Shown here one piece after another: positions 25,127 through 34,392 of a DNA stretch of 61,744 bases (positions are counted from its first letter, which is position 1; the number at the start of each line of letters is the position of its first letter). The DNA lies in NCBI RefSeq assembly GCF_027531905.1, contig NZ_JAPZSU010000024.1:1-61744 (forward strand), written 5' to 3'. Origin of the DNA: Flavobacterium sp. (GTDB lineage: Bacteria > Bacteroidota > Bacteroidia > Flavobacteriales > Flavobacteriaceae). The notes beneath the pieces were generated by a model. The model searched no databases. It saw nothing but the letters and a program-made list of their open reading frames with translations, and had not been told where the DNA came from. The translations under genes and the position numbers were made by a program.

Positions 25127-25432
25127 ATGCTTTTAACAACCACCAATTCTGTAGAAGATTATAAAATTATTGAGTACAAGGGTATTGTCTCAGGAACTGC
25201 TGTAAATGTCCAAAAAATGACTATGACTTTTAATATGCAAAAATATTACGATGGAGTAAGTCAGAGTATTGCAGAGGTAAAAGAGCAGGCATTGGAACAA
25301 CTTAGGCAAAATGCTGAAAAAATAAACGCGAATGCTGTAGTAGGAATACTTGTGGATATCGAAGTAAAAAGCAGTGAGTACTTAATTTCTGCTACTGTAA
25401 CTGGCACTGCTGTAAGTATTATTAAGCGATAG
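25127..25432 (+). CDS. YbjQ/UPF0145 family protein
   Basis: 101 residues, the usual length. Family features include MLLTTTNSVEDYKIIEYKGI (residues 1-20), the central helix VKEQALEQLRQNAEKINANA and VVGILVDIEV. YbjQ proteins form pentamers and are tagged as heavy-metal binding domains, although the function is not established. It is alone, 94 bases plus a shared bidirectional terminator away from the convergent M13 peptidase gene. Confidence 0.9.
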   Translation: MLLTTTNSVEDYKIIEYKGIVSGTAVNVQKMTMTFNMQKYYDGVSQSIAEVKEQALEQLRQNAEKINANAVVGILVDIEVKSSEYLISATVTGTAVSIIKR

Positions 25433-25538
25433 TATAGTAGTTCGTCTAAGATGCTATTTTAATTGATACAGTAGCATAGTATTTATGCAGGACGAACGGA
25501 ATGCATTTGTTATGTAGTTCGATTTGTTTTATACCAAC

Positions 25539-25576
25539 AAAAAACCCATCCGCTTTAGCGGATGGGTTTTGGTATT
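25539..25576. terminator. bidirectional terminator between convergent genes
   Basis: AAAACCCATCCGC pairs with GCGGATGGGTTTT around a TTTA loop, with A and T runs on both sides. It can serve both the YbjQ gene and the M13 gene. Confidence 0.85.
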
Positions 25577-25592
25577 TTTAGAACAGTAAGTC

Positions 25593-27656
25593 TTACCAGA
25601 TTTTTACTCTTTTCTCTGGAGCGATATACATACCGTCATTCGGTTGAATGTTGAAAGCATCGTAGAATGCATCTACGTTTTGTAAAGGCACATAGGCTCT
25701 GTACATACCTGGAGAATGCGGGTCAGTTTTTACTTGTGATTTCAAGGCTTCGTCTCTCATTTTGGAACGCCAGATGGTAGACCAAGAAATGAAGAAACGT
25801 TGTTCTGGTGTATATCCGTCAATCAATCCTGGGTTGCCGTTTTCTTTTAAGTACAATTGCAAACCATCGTAAGCAGCATTTACTCCTCCTAAATCTCCAA
25901 TGTTTTCACCTAAAGTAAATTTACCATCTACAAAAGTACCTGGAAGCGGTTGCAAAGCGCTGTATTGCGCAGCTAAAGCACCGGTCAAAGCACCAAACTT
26001 AGTTAAATCTTCTGGTGTCCACCAGTCTACTAAATTACCATCGGCATTGTAACGTGCTCCTGAATCATCAAAACCGTGAGAGATTTCGTGACCAATAACA
26101 CCTCCAATTCCACCATAATTTACAGCTTCGTCAGCTTGGTAATTGTAAAATGGCGGTTGCAAAATAGCGGCAGGGAATACAATTTCGTTGTTCGATGGAT
26201 TGTAGTACGCATTCACCGTTTGTGGTGCCATACCCCAACGGTCTTTGTCAACAGGTTTGGTCAATTCAGCAAAGTTTTCTTTATTACGCCAAATAGCAAT
26301 GTTTCTTACGTTCTCAAAAAATGTTCCTCCTTCTGCTGGACTTTTGATAGTCAAAGCAGAGTAGTCTTTCCATTTGTCTGGATAACCAATTTTAACTCTT
26401 AATTTGTTTAATTTGGCAATGGCACTAACTTTCGTTTCAGCCGACATCCAAGGTAAGTTGTTGATGCGGTTTTCGTAAGCACGGAAAATGTTTTTAATCA
26501 TTTTTGCTGCCTTTTCTTTAGCTTCGGCAGGGAATTTTTTCTCTACGTATAATTTTCCTAAAGCTTCACCTACAGAACCTGTTACGGTTTGTAAAGCTCT
26601 TTCTTCAAAAGGTCTTTGTTTTACAGCACCCGTTAAGGTTTTGCCATAAAATTCCCAGTTGGCTTTTTCAATTTCTGTAGATAATTGGCTTGAAGCTCGG
26701 TTCAATAAAGACCAACGCATATACGCTTTCCAGTCGTCTACTTTGTTTTCTTTAAAAAGGGTTTCTAATGCCGTCATATATTTAGGTTGCGACACGATAA
26801 TCGTTTGATTCGTTGGCAAACCAATTTTAGTAATATACGTAGTCCAATCGATAGATGGCGTTAGTTTTTGTATTTCCGCAACCGTCATTGGGTTGTACGA
26901 TTTACGACGGTCTCTTCTTTCTACACGGTCAAAACGAGGTTTAGACATTTCGATTTCTAGAGCCAAAATTTTCTCCGCATTGGCTTTCGCTACTTCAGGT
27001 TTGTCGCCTAAATATTGCAACATTTTAGCCACGTGCAGTACATATTTTTCTCTTTTTTCTTTAGAATCCTTTTCGTCACTTACATAATAATCACGGTCAG
27101 GAAGCCCTACAGATCCTGGCCCTAAGTTAATTACATTGACGTTGCTGTTTTTAGCATCGGTACCTACACCAGCGCCAAAGAAACCAATGCTACCCGTAGG
27201 TTCCATTTCGATTAATAAAGCTTGTAGGTCTTTTACGTTCTTAACCGCATTAATTTTTTTCAAATAAGGTTTTAGAGGAGCAATACCTAATTTGTTTCGA
27301 CTTACGGTATCCAACATGGTTTTGTACAAATTGATGGCTTTACCTTGGTCGGTATTCGATTGGTACGCTGGGTTGTTGGCGGCTTCTTTTAGGATAGTCA
27401 AAGCATCCGAATCGGTGCGTTGACGCAATTCGTCAAAGCTTCCCCAACGGGTTTTATCGCCTGGAATTTCGGTTGTGTTCAACCAGGTTCCGTTTACATA
27501 GCGGAAAAAATCATCGCTGGGTTTGATGGTTTTATCCATGTATTGGATATTGATTCCTGGTTCTTTGGCGGTCGAAGCGGTTTGCGCTTGGCTCCATCCA
27601 AAACTAAGCACTGCTGGCAAAGCCAAAAGTAGGCTGGTGGACTTTTTTGGGTTCAT
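25593..27656 (-). CDS. M13-family metallopeptidase (PepO/neprilysin-like)
   Basis: 687 residues with a signal peptide (MNPKKSTSLLLALPAVLSFG), so periplasmic or secreted. The zinc site is the gluzincin motif GHEISHGFDD (two His and catalytic Glu) followed by GENIGDLGG (third ligand Glu). Substrate-binding NAYYNPSNNEIVFPAAILQ is the canonical M13 NAYY motif. The C-terminal DPHSPGMYR region is also typical. It cleaves peptides up to about 40 residues. Single gene with its own terminator. No lipobox. Confidence 0.95.
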   Translation of the reverse strand: MNPKKSTSLLLALPAVLSFGWSQAQTASTAKEPGINIQYMDKTIKPSDDFFRYVNGTWLNTTEIPGDKTRWGSFDELRQRTDSDALTILKEAANNPAYQSNTDQGKAINLYKTMLDTVSRNKLGIAPLKPYLKKINAVKNVKDLQALLIEMEPTGSIGFFGAGVGTDAKNSNVNVINLGPGSVGLPDRDYYVSDEKDSKEKREKYVLHVAKMLQYLGDKPEVAKANAEKILALEIEMSKPRFDRVERRDRRKSYNPMTVAEIQKLTPSIDWTTYITKIGLPTNQTIIVSQPKYMTALETLFKENKVDDWKAYMRWSLLNRASSQLSTEIEKANWEFYGKTLTGAVKQRPFEERALQTVTGSVGEALGKLYVEKKFPAEAKEKAAKMIKNIFRAYENRINNLPWMSAETKVSAIAKLNKLRVKIGYPDKWKDYSALTIKSPAEGGTFFENVRNIAIWRNKENFAELTKPVDKDRWGMAPQTVNAYYNPSNNEIVFPAAILQPPFYNYQADEAVNYGGIGGVIGHEISHGFDDSGARYNADGNLVDWWTPEDLTKFGALTGALAAQYSALQPLPGTFVDGKFTLGENIGDLGGVNAAYDGLQLYLKENGNPGLIDGYTPEQRFFISWSTIWRSKMRDEALKSQVKTDPHSPGMYRAYVPLQNVDAFYDAFNIQPNDGMYIAPEKRVKIW

Positions 27657-28224
27657 ATTAAAATTTGAATTAGTTACGGGTATAGGTGTTTATAAATAAG
27701 GTAATGTTACATAAAAAGTTGAGTTTTTTGCAAAAATAAATGCATTATTAAGGGAATTCTGTATAAGCAACTGATTTTTTGTTGGTTTTATAAAAGTATT
27801 AATAAAAATACAACTTTTAGCTTTTCACTTATGGCTAATGCCGAATTACTACTGTTTTTTTTTGCGTGGGTTCAATGTCATTAAGTTAAGGATTAAATGA
27901 TAAAATAATTGCTGATTTTTGAGTAACGATTTTTGATTGTTGATGTATAAGATACAAACTTTTGCTTTTTGACTAATGACTTTTAACTAATTACTACTGT
28001 GCTTTTTTTGCGTGAGGGGTGCAGTGGAGCTCTTTTTTTATCCCGTTTTTTCGCGGGATAAAAAAAAGCGGGAACGGAGACCCGACCCGAAGCCTCGTTT
28101 TTTCTACGAGGCGAAGGGGCACGCCCAAATTATTTTGAAAAGCGTAGTGCAAGGCAGACCGTTGTTTTGTAATTTTGCGCGAAATTTAAATGTTGACTTT
28201 CTATTTTATTCTAAAAACCTACAA
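27657..28224. other. intergenic with hairpin-rich repeat
   Basis: AT-rich DNA upstream of two divergent genes. A CAAAAATA at 27731-27738 could be the -7 box of the M13 gene on the minus strand. From about 28010 to 28130 lies a GC-richer block: GGTGCAGTGGAGCTC, then a hairpin TATCCCGTTTTTTCGCGGGATA, then AGCGGGAACGGAGACCCG, then a second hairpin (GCCTCG / CGAGGC). It resembles another dispersed flavobacterial family with variable hairpins. The frame here is open into the SCO1 gene, but I treat that as chance. Confidence 0.5.
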
Positions 28225-28890
28225 ATGAAAGCTTTCTTCTATAAGTATCGTATATTTTTTGGTGTTTTATTGGTATTTTCGGCGATTACTATTGGCTTGT
28301 TTTACAATGCGTTGAAGCCAGAAAAGACTTTGCCTATTTACAATCCTGCCGACGTGAATCCAGAATTGGTGGACAGTACGGTGCAATATGTGAGTAAGGC
28401 GCACACGATTGCTGATTTTTCGTTTGTGAATCAAAACGGGAAAACGATTACCCAAAAGAATTATGAAGGGAAAGTGTATGTGGCCGATTTTTTCTTTACG
28501 ACTTGTGGTTCTATTTGTCCCAAAATGACCAAGAACTTGGCCGAAGTGCAAGCGGCTATAAAAAATAATCCCAAAGTAATGCTTTTGTCACACACCGTTT
28601 TTCCTGAGACAGACAGTGTGCCTGTTTTAAAAGAATACGCGCTAAAACACGGCGTGATAGATACCAAATGGAACTTGGTTACAGGCGATAAAAAGGAAAT
28701 TTATACGATGGCTCGAAAATCGTATTTGGCCGTTAAGTTGGGGAAACCCGAAGAGTTGTACGATATGGTACATACCGAAAATTTTGTGTTGGTGGACCAA
28801 AAAAAACGCGTTCGTGGTTTTTATGATGGAACCAAAAAAGAAGATATGACGCGATTGATAGAAGATATTAATTTTTTGTGTGCTAATTAG
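28225..28890 (+). CDS. SCO1/SenC copper-chaperone family protein
   Basis: 221 residues from the ATG at 28225. One N-terminal membrane anchor (residues 9-28) and a periplasmic thioredoxin fold. Copper ligands are present: Cys94 and Cys98 in TTCGSICPK (CxxxC) and His183 in MVHTENF. SCO proteins deliver copper to the CuA site of cytochrome oxidase or act as thiol reductases. No oxidase gene is adjacent. An upstream in-frame extension to 28012 is discarded because it runs through a repeat. Confidence 0.93.
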   Translation: MKAFFYKYRIFFGVLLVFSAITIGLFYNALKPEKTLPIYNPADVNPELVDSTVQYVSKAHTIADFSFVNQNGKTITQKNYEGKVYVADFFFTTCGSICPKMTKNLAEVQAAIKNNPKVMLLSHTVFPETDSVPVLKEYALKHGVIDTKWNLVTGDKKEIYTMARKSYLAVKLGKPEELYDMVHTENFVLVDQKKRVRGFYDGTKKEDMTRLIEDINFLCAN

Positions 28891-29313
28891 TTTGGCGAAA
28901 ATGGAACGCTAATTCCAATAATTTTCACGAATTCAGCTGTGTTTATGAGCGTGATTTTCAGTTCTGAAATGGAACACGGATGACGCTGATTTAAACGGAT
29001 GCACACGGATTTTTATTGGTCTCAAATAAACTTTAAAGCTATGCACTTTCGGGGCTTTTCGTTTTAGTTACTAAAAAAAATATTACCGCAAATTCGCAAA
29101 TTTTGAAATATTTTTAATTGGAATAATTTGCGAATTTGCGGTAAAAATTTACTATCCAACCTTTCAGACTTTGAGTTTGTGAAATCAAATCTTTGGACTT
29201 TTAATTCATAGTGTTTAGTTTAAACCCGCGTGAATCCGTTTCATCCGCTTCATCCGCGTGCCATTTAAGTTGTTAGTCCACCTAACAGACAGTCAGATTC
29301 TTTTTTACAATTG
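28891..29313. other. intergenic with a 20-bp inverted repeat
   Basis: No gene seen. TTACCGCAAATTCGCAAATT (29083-29102) and its perfect inverse at 29125-29144 form a hairpin with a 22-base loop. Segments resembling the common flavobacterial ...CATCCGCGTG... intergenic repeat lie on both sides (about 28980-29020 and 29225-29270). Confidence 0.7.
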
Positions 29314-29375
29314 TGATAATTATCATTTGAATTTCTATTATAATATGTATTTTTGCAATCTTAATTCAATCTAAA
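29314..29375 (+). promoter_or_regulatory. feoAB promoter with two metal-type operators
   Basis: -33 TTTG (29326-29329) and -7 TATTTTTG (29348-29355), 18 bases apart. TGATAATTATCA (29314-29325) is a perfect 12-bp palindrome like the core of a classical Fur box. After the -7 box, the 16-mer 29360-29375 ends in TCTAAA and matches the TTTAGA-N4-TCTAAA family in one half-site. Confidence 0.6.
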
Positions 29376-29381
29376 TAAGGT

Positions 29382-29612
29382 TTGCCAACAACAATACATT
29401 CACTCAAAAAAGGGGAAAAAGCCATTATCAAAGACTTTGATATTGATGCGATTCCATTAAAATTGCTCGAAATGGGCTGTTTGCCTGGTAATGAAGTAGA
29501 GTTGCTGCAAATCGCTCCCTTCGGTGATCCGTTGTACCTTAACATTAACGGATCGCACGTTGCCATTCGAATAGCAACGGCCCAGGAAATAGAAGTGGAA
29601 CGAATCCAATAA
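29382..29612 (+). CDS. feoA: ferrous iron transport protein A
   Basis: 76 residues, an SH3-like FeoA domain (LKKGEKAIIKDFDID, LLEMGCLPGNEVELLQ, DPLYLNINGSHVAIR). It binds FeoB and aids Fe(II) uptake at the inner membrane. Translation must start at the TTG at 29382: an in-frame TAA lies two codons upstream (29376-29378) and the next ATG is inside the domain. A TTG start may limit its level. FeoB follows after five bases. The promoter carries both Fur-like and DtxR-like sites. Confidence 0.92.
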   Translation: MPTTIHSLKKGEKAIIKDFDIDAIPLKLLEMGCLPGNEVELLQIAPFGDPLYLNINGSHVAIRIATAQEIEVERIQ

Positions 29613-29617
29613 AGCTA

Positions 29618-31720
29618 ATGACCAGCAATCACAACATCAATGTCGCTTTGATAGGGAACCCGAATGTGGGGAAAACCTCTGTTTTTAATCAATTGACGGG
29701 TTTGAATCAACAAGTAGGGAATTATCCTGGAATTACGGTAGAAAAAAAGGTAGGTTTTTGTAAGTTGCCTTATAATTTCAAAGCCAATATTCTGGATTTA
29801 CCAGGTACCTATAGTTTGAATGCCAGTTCTATCGATGAAAATGTGGTGATTGAATTACTGCTCAATAAAAATGATAAACTCTATCCTGATGTAGCCATAG
29901 TGGTGACAGATGTAGAGAATTTAAAGCGTAATTTGTTGCTTTTTACCCAAATCAAAGACCTTGAAATACCGACTATTTTGGTCATAAATATGGCCGATCG
30001 AATGGAATACAAAGGCATCAGTTTGGATATTCCTTTTTTAGAAGAAAAGCTAAAAACCAAAATTGCTTTAGTGAGTTCCCGAAAAGGATTTGGAATTGAG
30101 GAATTGAAAAATTTAATCGTTTCGTATAAATCCATTTCTAATGAACCTTGCTTGAATGCCTCTGTGATTGATACAGACTATTTTGAAAATCTTCGCAAGG
30201 CGTTTCCAAATCAATTGCTGTATAAGTTATGGTTGGTGATTACTCAAGATGTGAACTTTTTGAATTTAGAACGAAAAGAAATTCAGAGCACGTTCACCAA
30301 ATCGCATTCGGATTTGAAACGCTTGCAGCAAAAAGAAACCATTAAGCGCTACCAATTCATCAATGATGTGTTGAAAGTGGGAATGACCATCGATCAATCT
30401 ATTGCTAAAGATTTTAGAGCCCAATTGGATCGTGTGTTGACGCATAAATTCTGGGGCTATGTAATTTTCTTCTGTATATTGTTTGGTATTTTTCAATCCA
30501 TTTTTGTGTGGTCAGCAGTGCCAATGGATTTTATCGACAGCTCCTTTGCTAGTTTGAGCGCTTTGTCTGCCGAAGTCTTACCTGCAGGAATGTTGACCAA
30601 TTTGATTTCGCAAGGAATTATTCCAGGAATTGGCGGTATCTTAATTTTTATTCCTCAGATTGCCTTTTTGTTTTTGTTCATTTCTATACTTGAGGAAAGC
30701 GGATACATGAGTCGTGTGGTGTTTTTGATGGATAAAATCATGAGTAAATTTGGGTTGTCGGGCAAGAGTGTCGTGCCTTTGGTTTCGGGAACGGCTTGTG
30801 CTATTCCTGCGATTATGGCGACTCGTAATATCGAAAATTGGAAAGAACGCTTAATAACCATTTTAGTGACTCCGTTTACGACTTGTTCGGCGCGTTTACC
30901 AGTCTACGCCATCATTATTGGATTGGTGATTCCGGATCAAAGGATTTTGGGGATTTTCAACTTGCAAGGATTAACCCTAATGTTATTGTATTTGTTGGGA
31001 TTTGGAATGGCAATTTTTTCGGCTTATGTTTTAAATAAAATATTGAAGATTAAAGGGAAGTCTTATTTCATTGTGGAAATGCCCAACTACAAATTGCCTT
31101 TGTTTAAAAACGTAGGCATTAATGTAGTCGAAAAAACCAAAGCTTTTGTGTTTGGCGCTGGAAAAATCATTTTGGCGATTTCAATTATTTTGTGGTTTAT
31201 GGCGTCGTATGGTCCAGGTGAAAACTTCAGTAATGCGGAGCAAATTGTAGTAAGCAAACACGCTGATAAACCCCTTTCTGAAACAGAGTTGGAGAACGAA
31301 GTGGCTTCGCAAAAATTAGAGAATTCCTATATCGGAATCATGGGTAAATCTATTGAGCCTGTTTTAACACCTTTGGGTTATGATTGGAAAATAGGGATAG
31401 CCATTATTAGTTCTTTTGCAGCGAGAGAAGTCTTTGTAGGTACCTTGGCCACGATTTACAGCGTTGGTGACACCGATAATGAAGACACCATCAAGAATAA
31501 AATGCAATCCGAAATCAATCCTTTGACAGGCGAAAAAGTCTTCAATTTTGCTTCTGGGATTTCTTTACTACTATTTTATGCTTTTGCTATGCAATGTGCT
31601 AGTACACTAGCGGTCACTCGAAAAGAGACCAACAGTTGGAAATGGCCGTTGGGTCAACTTATTTTCATGAGTGCTTTTGCTTATACGGTAGCTTTAGTAG
31701 CCTATCAATTATTGAGTTAA
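29618..31720 (+). CDS. feoB: ferrous iron transporter B
   Basis: 700 residues. The N-terminal GTPase has G1 GNPNVGKT (residues 12-19), G3 LDLPGTYSL and G4 NMAD. After a helical GDI-like linker (about 160-270), two Gate motifs carry the transport domain (GILIFIPQIAFLFLFISILE, VPLVSGTACAIPAIMATRN and ITILVTPFTTCSARLPVYAI with the conserved Cys). It imports Fe(II) across the inner membrane. It is coupled to feoA. The Cys-rich partner of Feo systems is encoded downstream at 34126, beyond the receptor gene. Confidence 0.97.
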   Translation: MTSNHNINVALIGNPNVGKTSVFNQLTGLNQQVGNYPGITVEKKVGFCKLPYNFKANILDLPGTYSLNASSIDENVVIELLLNKNDKLYPDVAIVVTDVENLKRNLLLFTQIKDLEIPTILVINMADRMEYKGISLDIPFLEEKLKTKIALVSSRKGFGIEELKNLIVSYKSISNEPCLNASVIDTDYFENLRKAFPNQLLYKLWLVITQDVNFLNLERKEIQSTFTKSHSDLKRLQQKETIKRYQFINDVLKVGMTIDQSIAKDFRAQLDRVLTHKFWGYVIFFCILFGIFQSIFVWSAVPMDFIDSSFASLSALSAEVLPAGMLTNLISQGIIPGIGGILIFIPQIAFLFLFISILEESGYMSRVVFLMDKIMSKFGLSGKSVVPLVSGTACAIPAIMATRNIENWKERLITILVTPFTTCSARLPVYAIIIGLVIPDQRILGIFNLQGLTLMLLYLLGFGMAIFSAYVLNKILKIKGKSYFIVEMPNYKLPLFKNVGINVVEKTKAFVFGAGKIILAISIILWFMASYGPGENFSNAEQIVVSKHADKPLSETELENEVASQKLENSYIGIMGKSIEPVLTPLGYDWKIGIAIISSFAAREVFVGTLATIYSVGDTDNEDTIKNKMQSEINPLTGEKVFNFASGISLLLFYAFAMQCASTLAVTRKETNSWKWPLGQLIFMSAFAYTVALVAYQLLS

Positions 31721-31747
31721 TGTCGCAGAACAAGTGTTAAAATTAAT

Positions 31748-31805
31748 TTTTAATTTGTCTAAATAAGAATTGAAAAGTACATTTGCAGCATAGAATTAAT
31801 CTAAA
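31748..31805 (+). promoter_or_regulatory. promoter and paired metal operators of the FecA-like receptor
   Basis: -33 TTTG (31754-31757) and -7 TACATTTG (31778-31785), 20 bases apart. Two 16-mers of the TTTAGA-N4-TCTAAA family: TTTTAATTTGTCTAAA (31748-31763) over the -33 and ATAGAATTAATCTAAA (31790-31805) over the start region, each with one good half-site. Confidence 0.6.
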
Positions 31806-31810
31806 TAAAA

Positions 31811-34057
31811 ATGAAACTATTATTCTCTGCGCTTGTATTGGTAACAAGCAGTATGGCTTTCGGACAAGTAGATGTCAATGATGTCGCTTTAAACGACACT
31901 GTAAAAAAATTATACCCTGTAACCGTTTATTATAAGAAACAACCTGTAGAGCGCTTGAAAGAAGTGCAAGGAAATAGTTTGTTTTCTGGAAAGAAAAACG
32001 AAGTGATTTCATTACTAAATACCAATGGAAATGTAGTTACCAACAACGCAAGAGAGATTTTTGCCAAAGTGCCGGGCGTTTCGATTTGGGAAAATGAAGG
32101 ATCTGGAATACAAATCAATGTGGGAGTTCGTGGATTAAGCCCAAACAGAAGTTGGGAATTGAATACGCGTCAGAATGGTTATGATATTTCATCGGATGTT
32201 TTTGGATACCCAGAAGCGTATTACAATCCGCCATTGGAAGCAGTAGGCAATATTCAATTGGTCCGCGGTGGTGCCTCACTACAATTTGGATCACAGTTTG
32301 GCGGTATGCTCAACTATGAATTAAAACGCGAAACGGAAAAGGCTTTCTCTTTTGAAACTCAAAATACAGTTGGGAGTTATGGACTTTTTAGCTCATATAA
32401 CGCTATTGGCGGTACCACAAAAAAAATAGACTATTACGTATATAATCATTCCAGACATGGTGATGGCTGGAGAGAAAATGGACACTATTCTGTGCGCAAT
32501 ACCCACGCTTATTTTGCCTATAAGTTCAACGAGAAAACCAAACTTTCTGCTGAATATACCAATATGGATTATGACATGCAGCAAGCGGGAGGATTGACGG
32601 ACGCACAGTTTGAAGCTAATCCGCAACAGTCTCTTCGCAGTCGTAACTGGTTTGGTACGCCTTGGAATGTAGGAGCTTTGATTTTGGATACCCAATTCAG
32701 TGATCGCTTGAGTTTTAATGCGAAACTTTTTGGATTAATCGGAGAACGAAATTCAGTAGGTTTTATAAAAGCTCCAAATTTGGTCGATGCAATTAATCCA
32801 GCTACAAATGCTTATGACAATCGTCAGGTAGATCGTGATTTTTATAAAAATATTGGTTTAGAAACCCGAAGTATTTTTAAGTACACACTAGGAACAGAAG
32901 AACAAAAATTAGCCTTTGGAATTCGTTTGTACCAAGCCAATATGAACCGTGTGCAACAAGGAAGAGGAACGACGGGTTCTGATTTTGATTTGACGATTGA
33001 AGGTCGTTACAATCGTGATTTAGATTTCACCACAGACAATTTTGCAGCTTTTGCAGAAAATCAGTTCAAAATTACCCCAAGATTAAGTGTGACACCTGGT
33101 GTGCGTTTCGAATCGATTCGTTCTACCAGTGCAGGAAGAATTAATATCATTAATGGAAATGATGTTATAGCGACTCCGCAAGACATTACTCGAAATGTAG
33201 CATTGTTTGGTTTAGGAGTAGAATACAAATGGGAAAGAACAAACTTTTATGCTAATTTCTCACAAGCCTTTCGTCCAGTATTATTCTCAGACTTGACACC
33301 TTCTGCAACTACTGATGTGATTGACCCGAACTTGAAAGATGCAAAAGGTTATAATTTTGATTTTGGATATAGAGGTTCTGTTCTTGGTTTTGTAAACTTT
33401 GATGTGTCGTATTTTTATATGTCATATCAAAACAGAGTGGGAGGAATTTCTAAATTCGAAAATGATGATCCAACAACACAAAAAACTTTTTTATTTCGAA
33501 CCAACTTAGGGGAGACTACACACAAAGGATTTGAAGGATTTGTAAATGTGAACGTAGCCAAAGCATTTCAGGTAAATGAGACAATAGGAGATATTAACTT
33601 CTTTGCTACGATGTCTTTCATTGATGCTACTTACACTGATTTTAAATTTACTCAAGTAAAACCTAATCCAACAACTGGAAATATAGATATTATTGAAAGC
33701 AATTTAGCTGGAAAACAAGTAGAGAATGCGCCACGCTACATCCACAATTTTGGTATTAGTTGGGATTTCAAAAATATTTCTACCACGTTTCAAAATCGTA
33801 GAACTAGTAAGATTTATACCGATGCCAACAACACCGAAACTCCATCAGCAAACGGTGTAACGGGAGCTTTAGCAGGATTTAGTGTCTATGATTTCTCTAT
33901 GAAATATGACTTTTTTGGGAATTATAATATTAAGTCGGGAATTAATAATCTTACGAATGTTAGTTATGCTACTCGTCGTGCTGGAGGTTATCCTGGACCT
34001 GGCGTATTGCCAAATGATGGACGTACTTTTTACATTAGTATTGGTGCCAAATTTTAA
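31811..34057 (+). CDS. TonB-dependent receptor, FecA-like
   Basis: 748 residues. Signal peptide MKLLFSALVLVTSSMAFGQ; plug domain with NAREIFAKVPGVSIWENEGS and RGLSPNRSWELNTRQNGYD, typical of ferric dicitrate (FecA) type receptors; 22-stranded barrel ending in FYISIGAKF. No N-terminal CarboxypepD_reg or signalling extension. Likely substrate: ferric citrate or a similar ferric chelate. It lies between feoB and the FeoB-associated peptide, under a promoter with two metal operators, so I place it in the iron regulon. Confidence 0.9.
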   Translation: MKLLFSALVLVTSSMAFGQVDVNDVALNDTVKKLYPVTVYYKKQPVERLKEVQGNSLFSGKKNEVISLLNTNGNVVTNNAREIFAKVPGVSIWENEGSGIQINVGVRGLSPNRSWELNTRQNGYDISSDVFGYPEAYYNPPLEAVGNIQLVRGGASLQFGSQFGGMLNYELKRETEKAFSFETQNTVGSYGLFSSYNAIGGTTKKIDYYVYNHSRHGDGWRENGHYSVRNTHAYFAYKFNEKTKLSAEYTNMDYDMQQAGGLTDAQFEANPQQSLRSRNWFGTPWNVGALILDTQFSDRLSFNAKLFGLIGERNSVGFIKAPNLVDAINPATNAYDNRQVDRDFYKNIGLETRSIFKYTLGTEEQKLAFGIRLYQANMNRVQQGRGTTGSDFDLTIEGRYNRDLDFTTDNFAAFAENQFKITPRLSVTPGVRFESIRSTSAGRINIINGNDVIATPQDITRNVALFGLGVEYKWERTNFYANFSQAFRPVLFSDLTPSATTDVIDPNLKDAKGYNFDFGYRGSVLGFVNFDVSYFYMSYQNRVGGISKFENDDPTTQKTFLFRTNLGETTHKGFEGFVNVNVAKAFQVNETIGDINFFATMSFIDATYTDFKFTQVKPNPTTGNIDIIESNLAGKQVENAPRYIHNFGISWDFKNISTTFQNRRTSKIYTDANNTETPSANGVTGALAGFSVYDFSMKYDFFGNYNIKSGINNLTNVSYATRRAGGYPGPGVLPNDGRTFYISIGAKF

Positions 34058-34072
34058 ATAAAGCCTACCTTT

Positions 34073-34106
34073 AACCCAGATTTCTAATGCGGAATCTGGG
34101 TTTAAT
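34073..34106 (+). terminator. terminator after the FecA-like receptor
   Basis: AACCCAGATTTC (34073-34084) pairs with GGAATCTGGGTT (34091-34102). Confidence 0.8.
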
Positions 34107-34125
34107 TCTTTAAAATGAACCTACT

Positions 34126-34251
34126 ATGTTGGTACAAGAAATCATCGCTTTTTCCTTATTGGCTATTGCCATTGGTTTCCTTGTTCGAAAGTTTTTCTGG
34201 AAAAAGAAGTCCAAAAAAAACTGTGGAGACGGGAATTGTGGGTGTGGTTAA
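34126..34251 (+). CDS. FeoB-associated Cys-rich membrane peptide
   Basis: 41 residues. One membrane helix (IIAFSLLAIAIGFLVRKFFW, residues 6-25), a Lys-rich stretch, and a Cys/Gly tail NCGDGNCGCG with three Cys. This matches the FeoB_associated family, a possible FeoC substitute, which supports FeoB at the membrane. It is 2.4 kb from feoB, separated by the receptor gene, and sits 20 bases after a terminator, so it may depend on read-through or a weak promoter of its own. Confidence 0.88.
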   Translation: MLVQEIIAFSLLAIAIGFLVRKFFWKKKSKKNCGDGNCGCG

Positions 34252-34392
34252 ATCCCTATATTTGTAAGTCATTTGTCCAAAACGGCACTCAGTATTATGG
34301 TTAAATGATTTGAAAAACAGTCTTATAGGTAATATTCTGATGAATGTTTGTTTAAATGATGTCATCTATCACACAGTTAAAATAATCTACAG

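Noticed and set aside
28012..28224. N-terminal extension of the SCO1 protein
   Set aside because: The open frame runs through a hairpin repeat; the ATG at 28225 gives a normal anchor and length.
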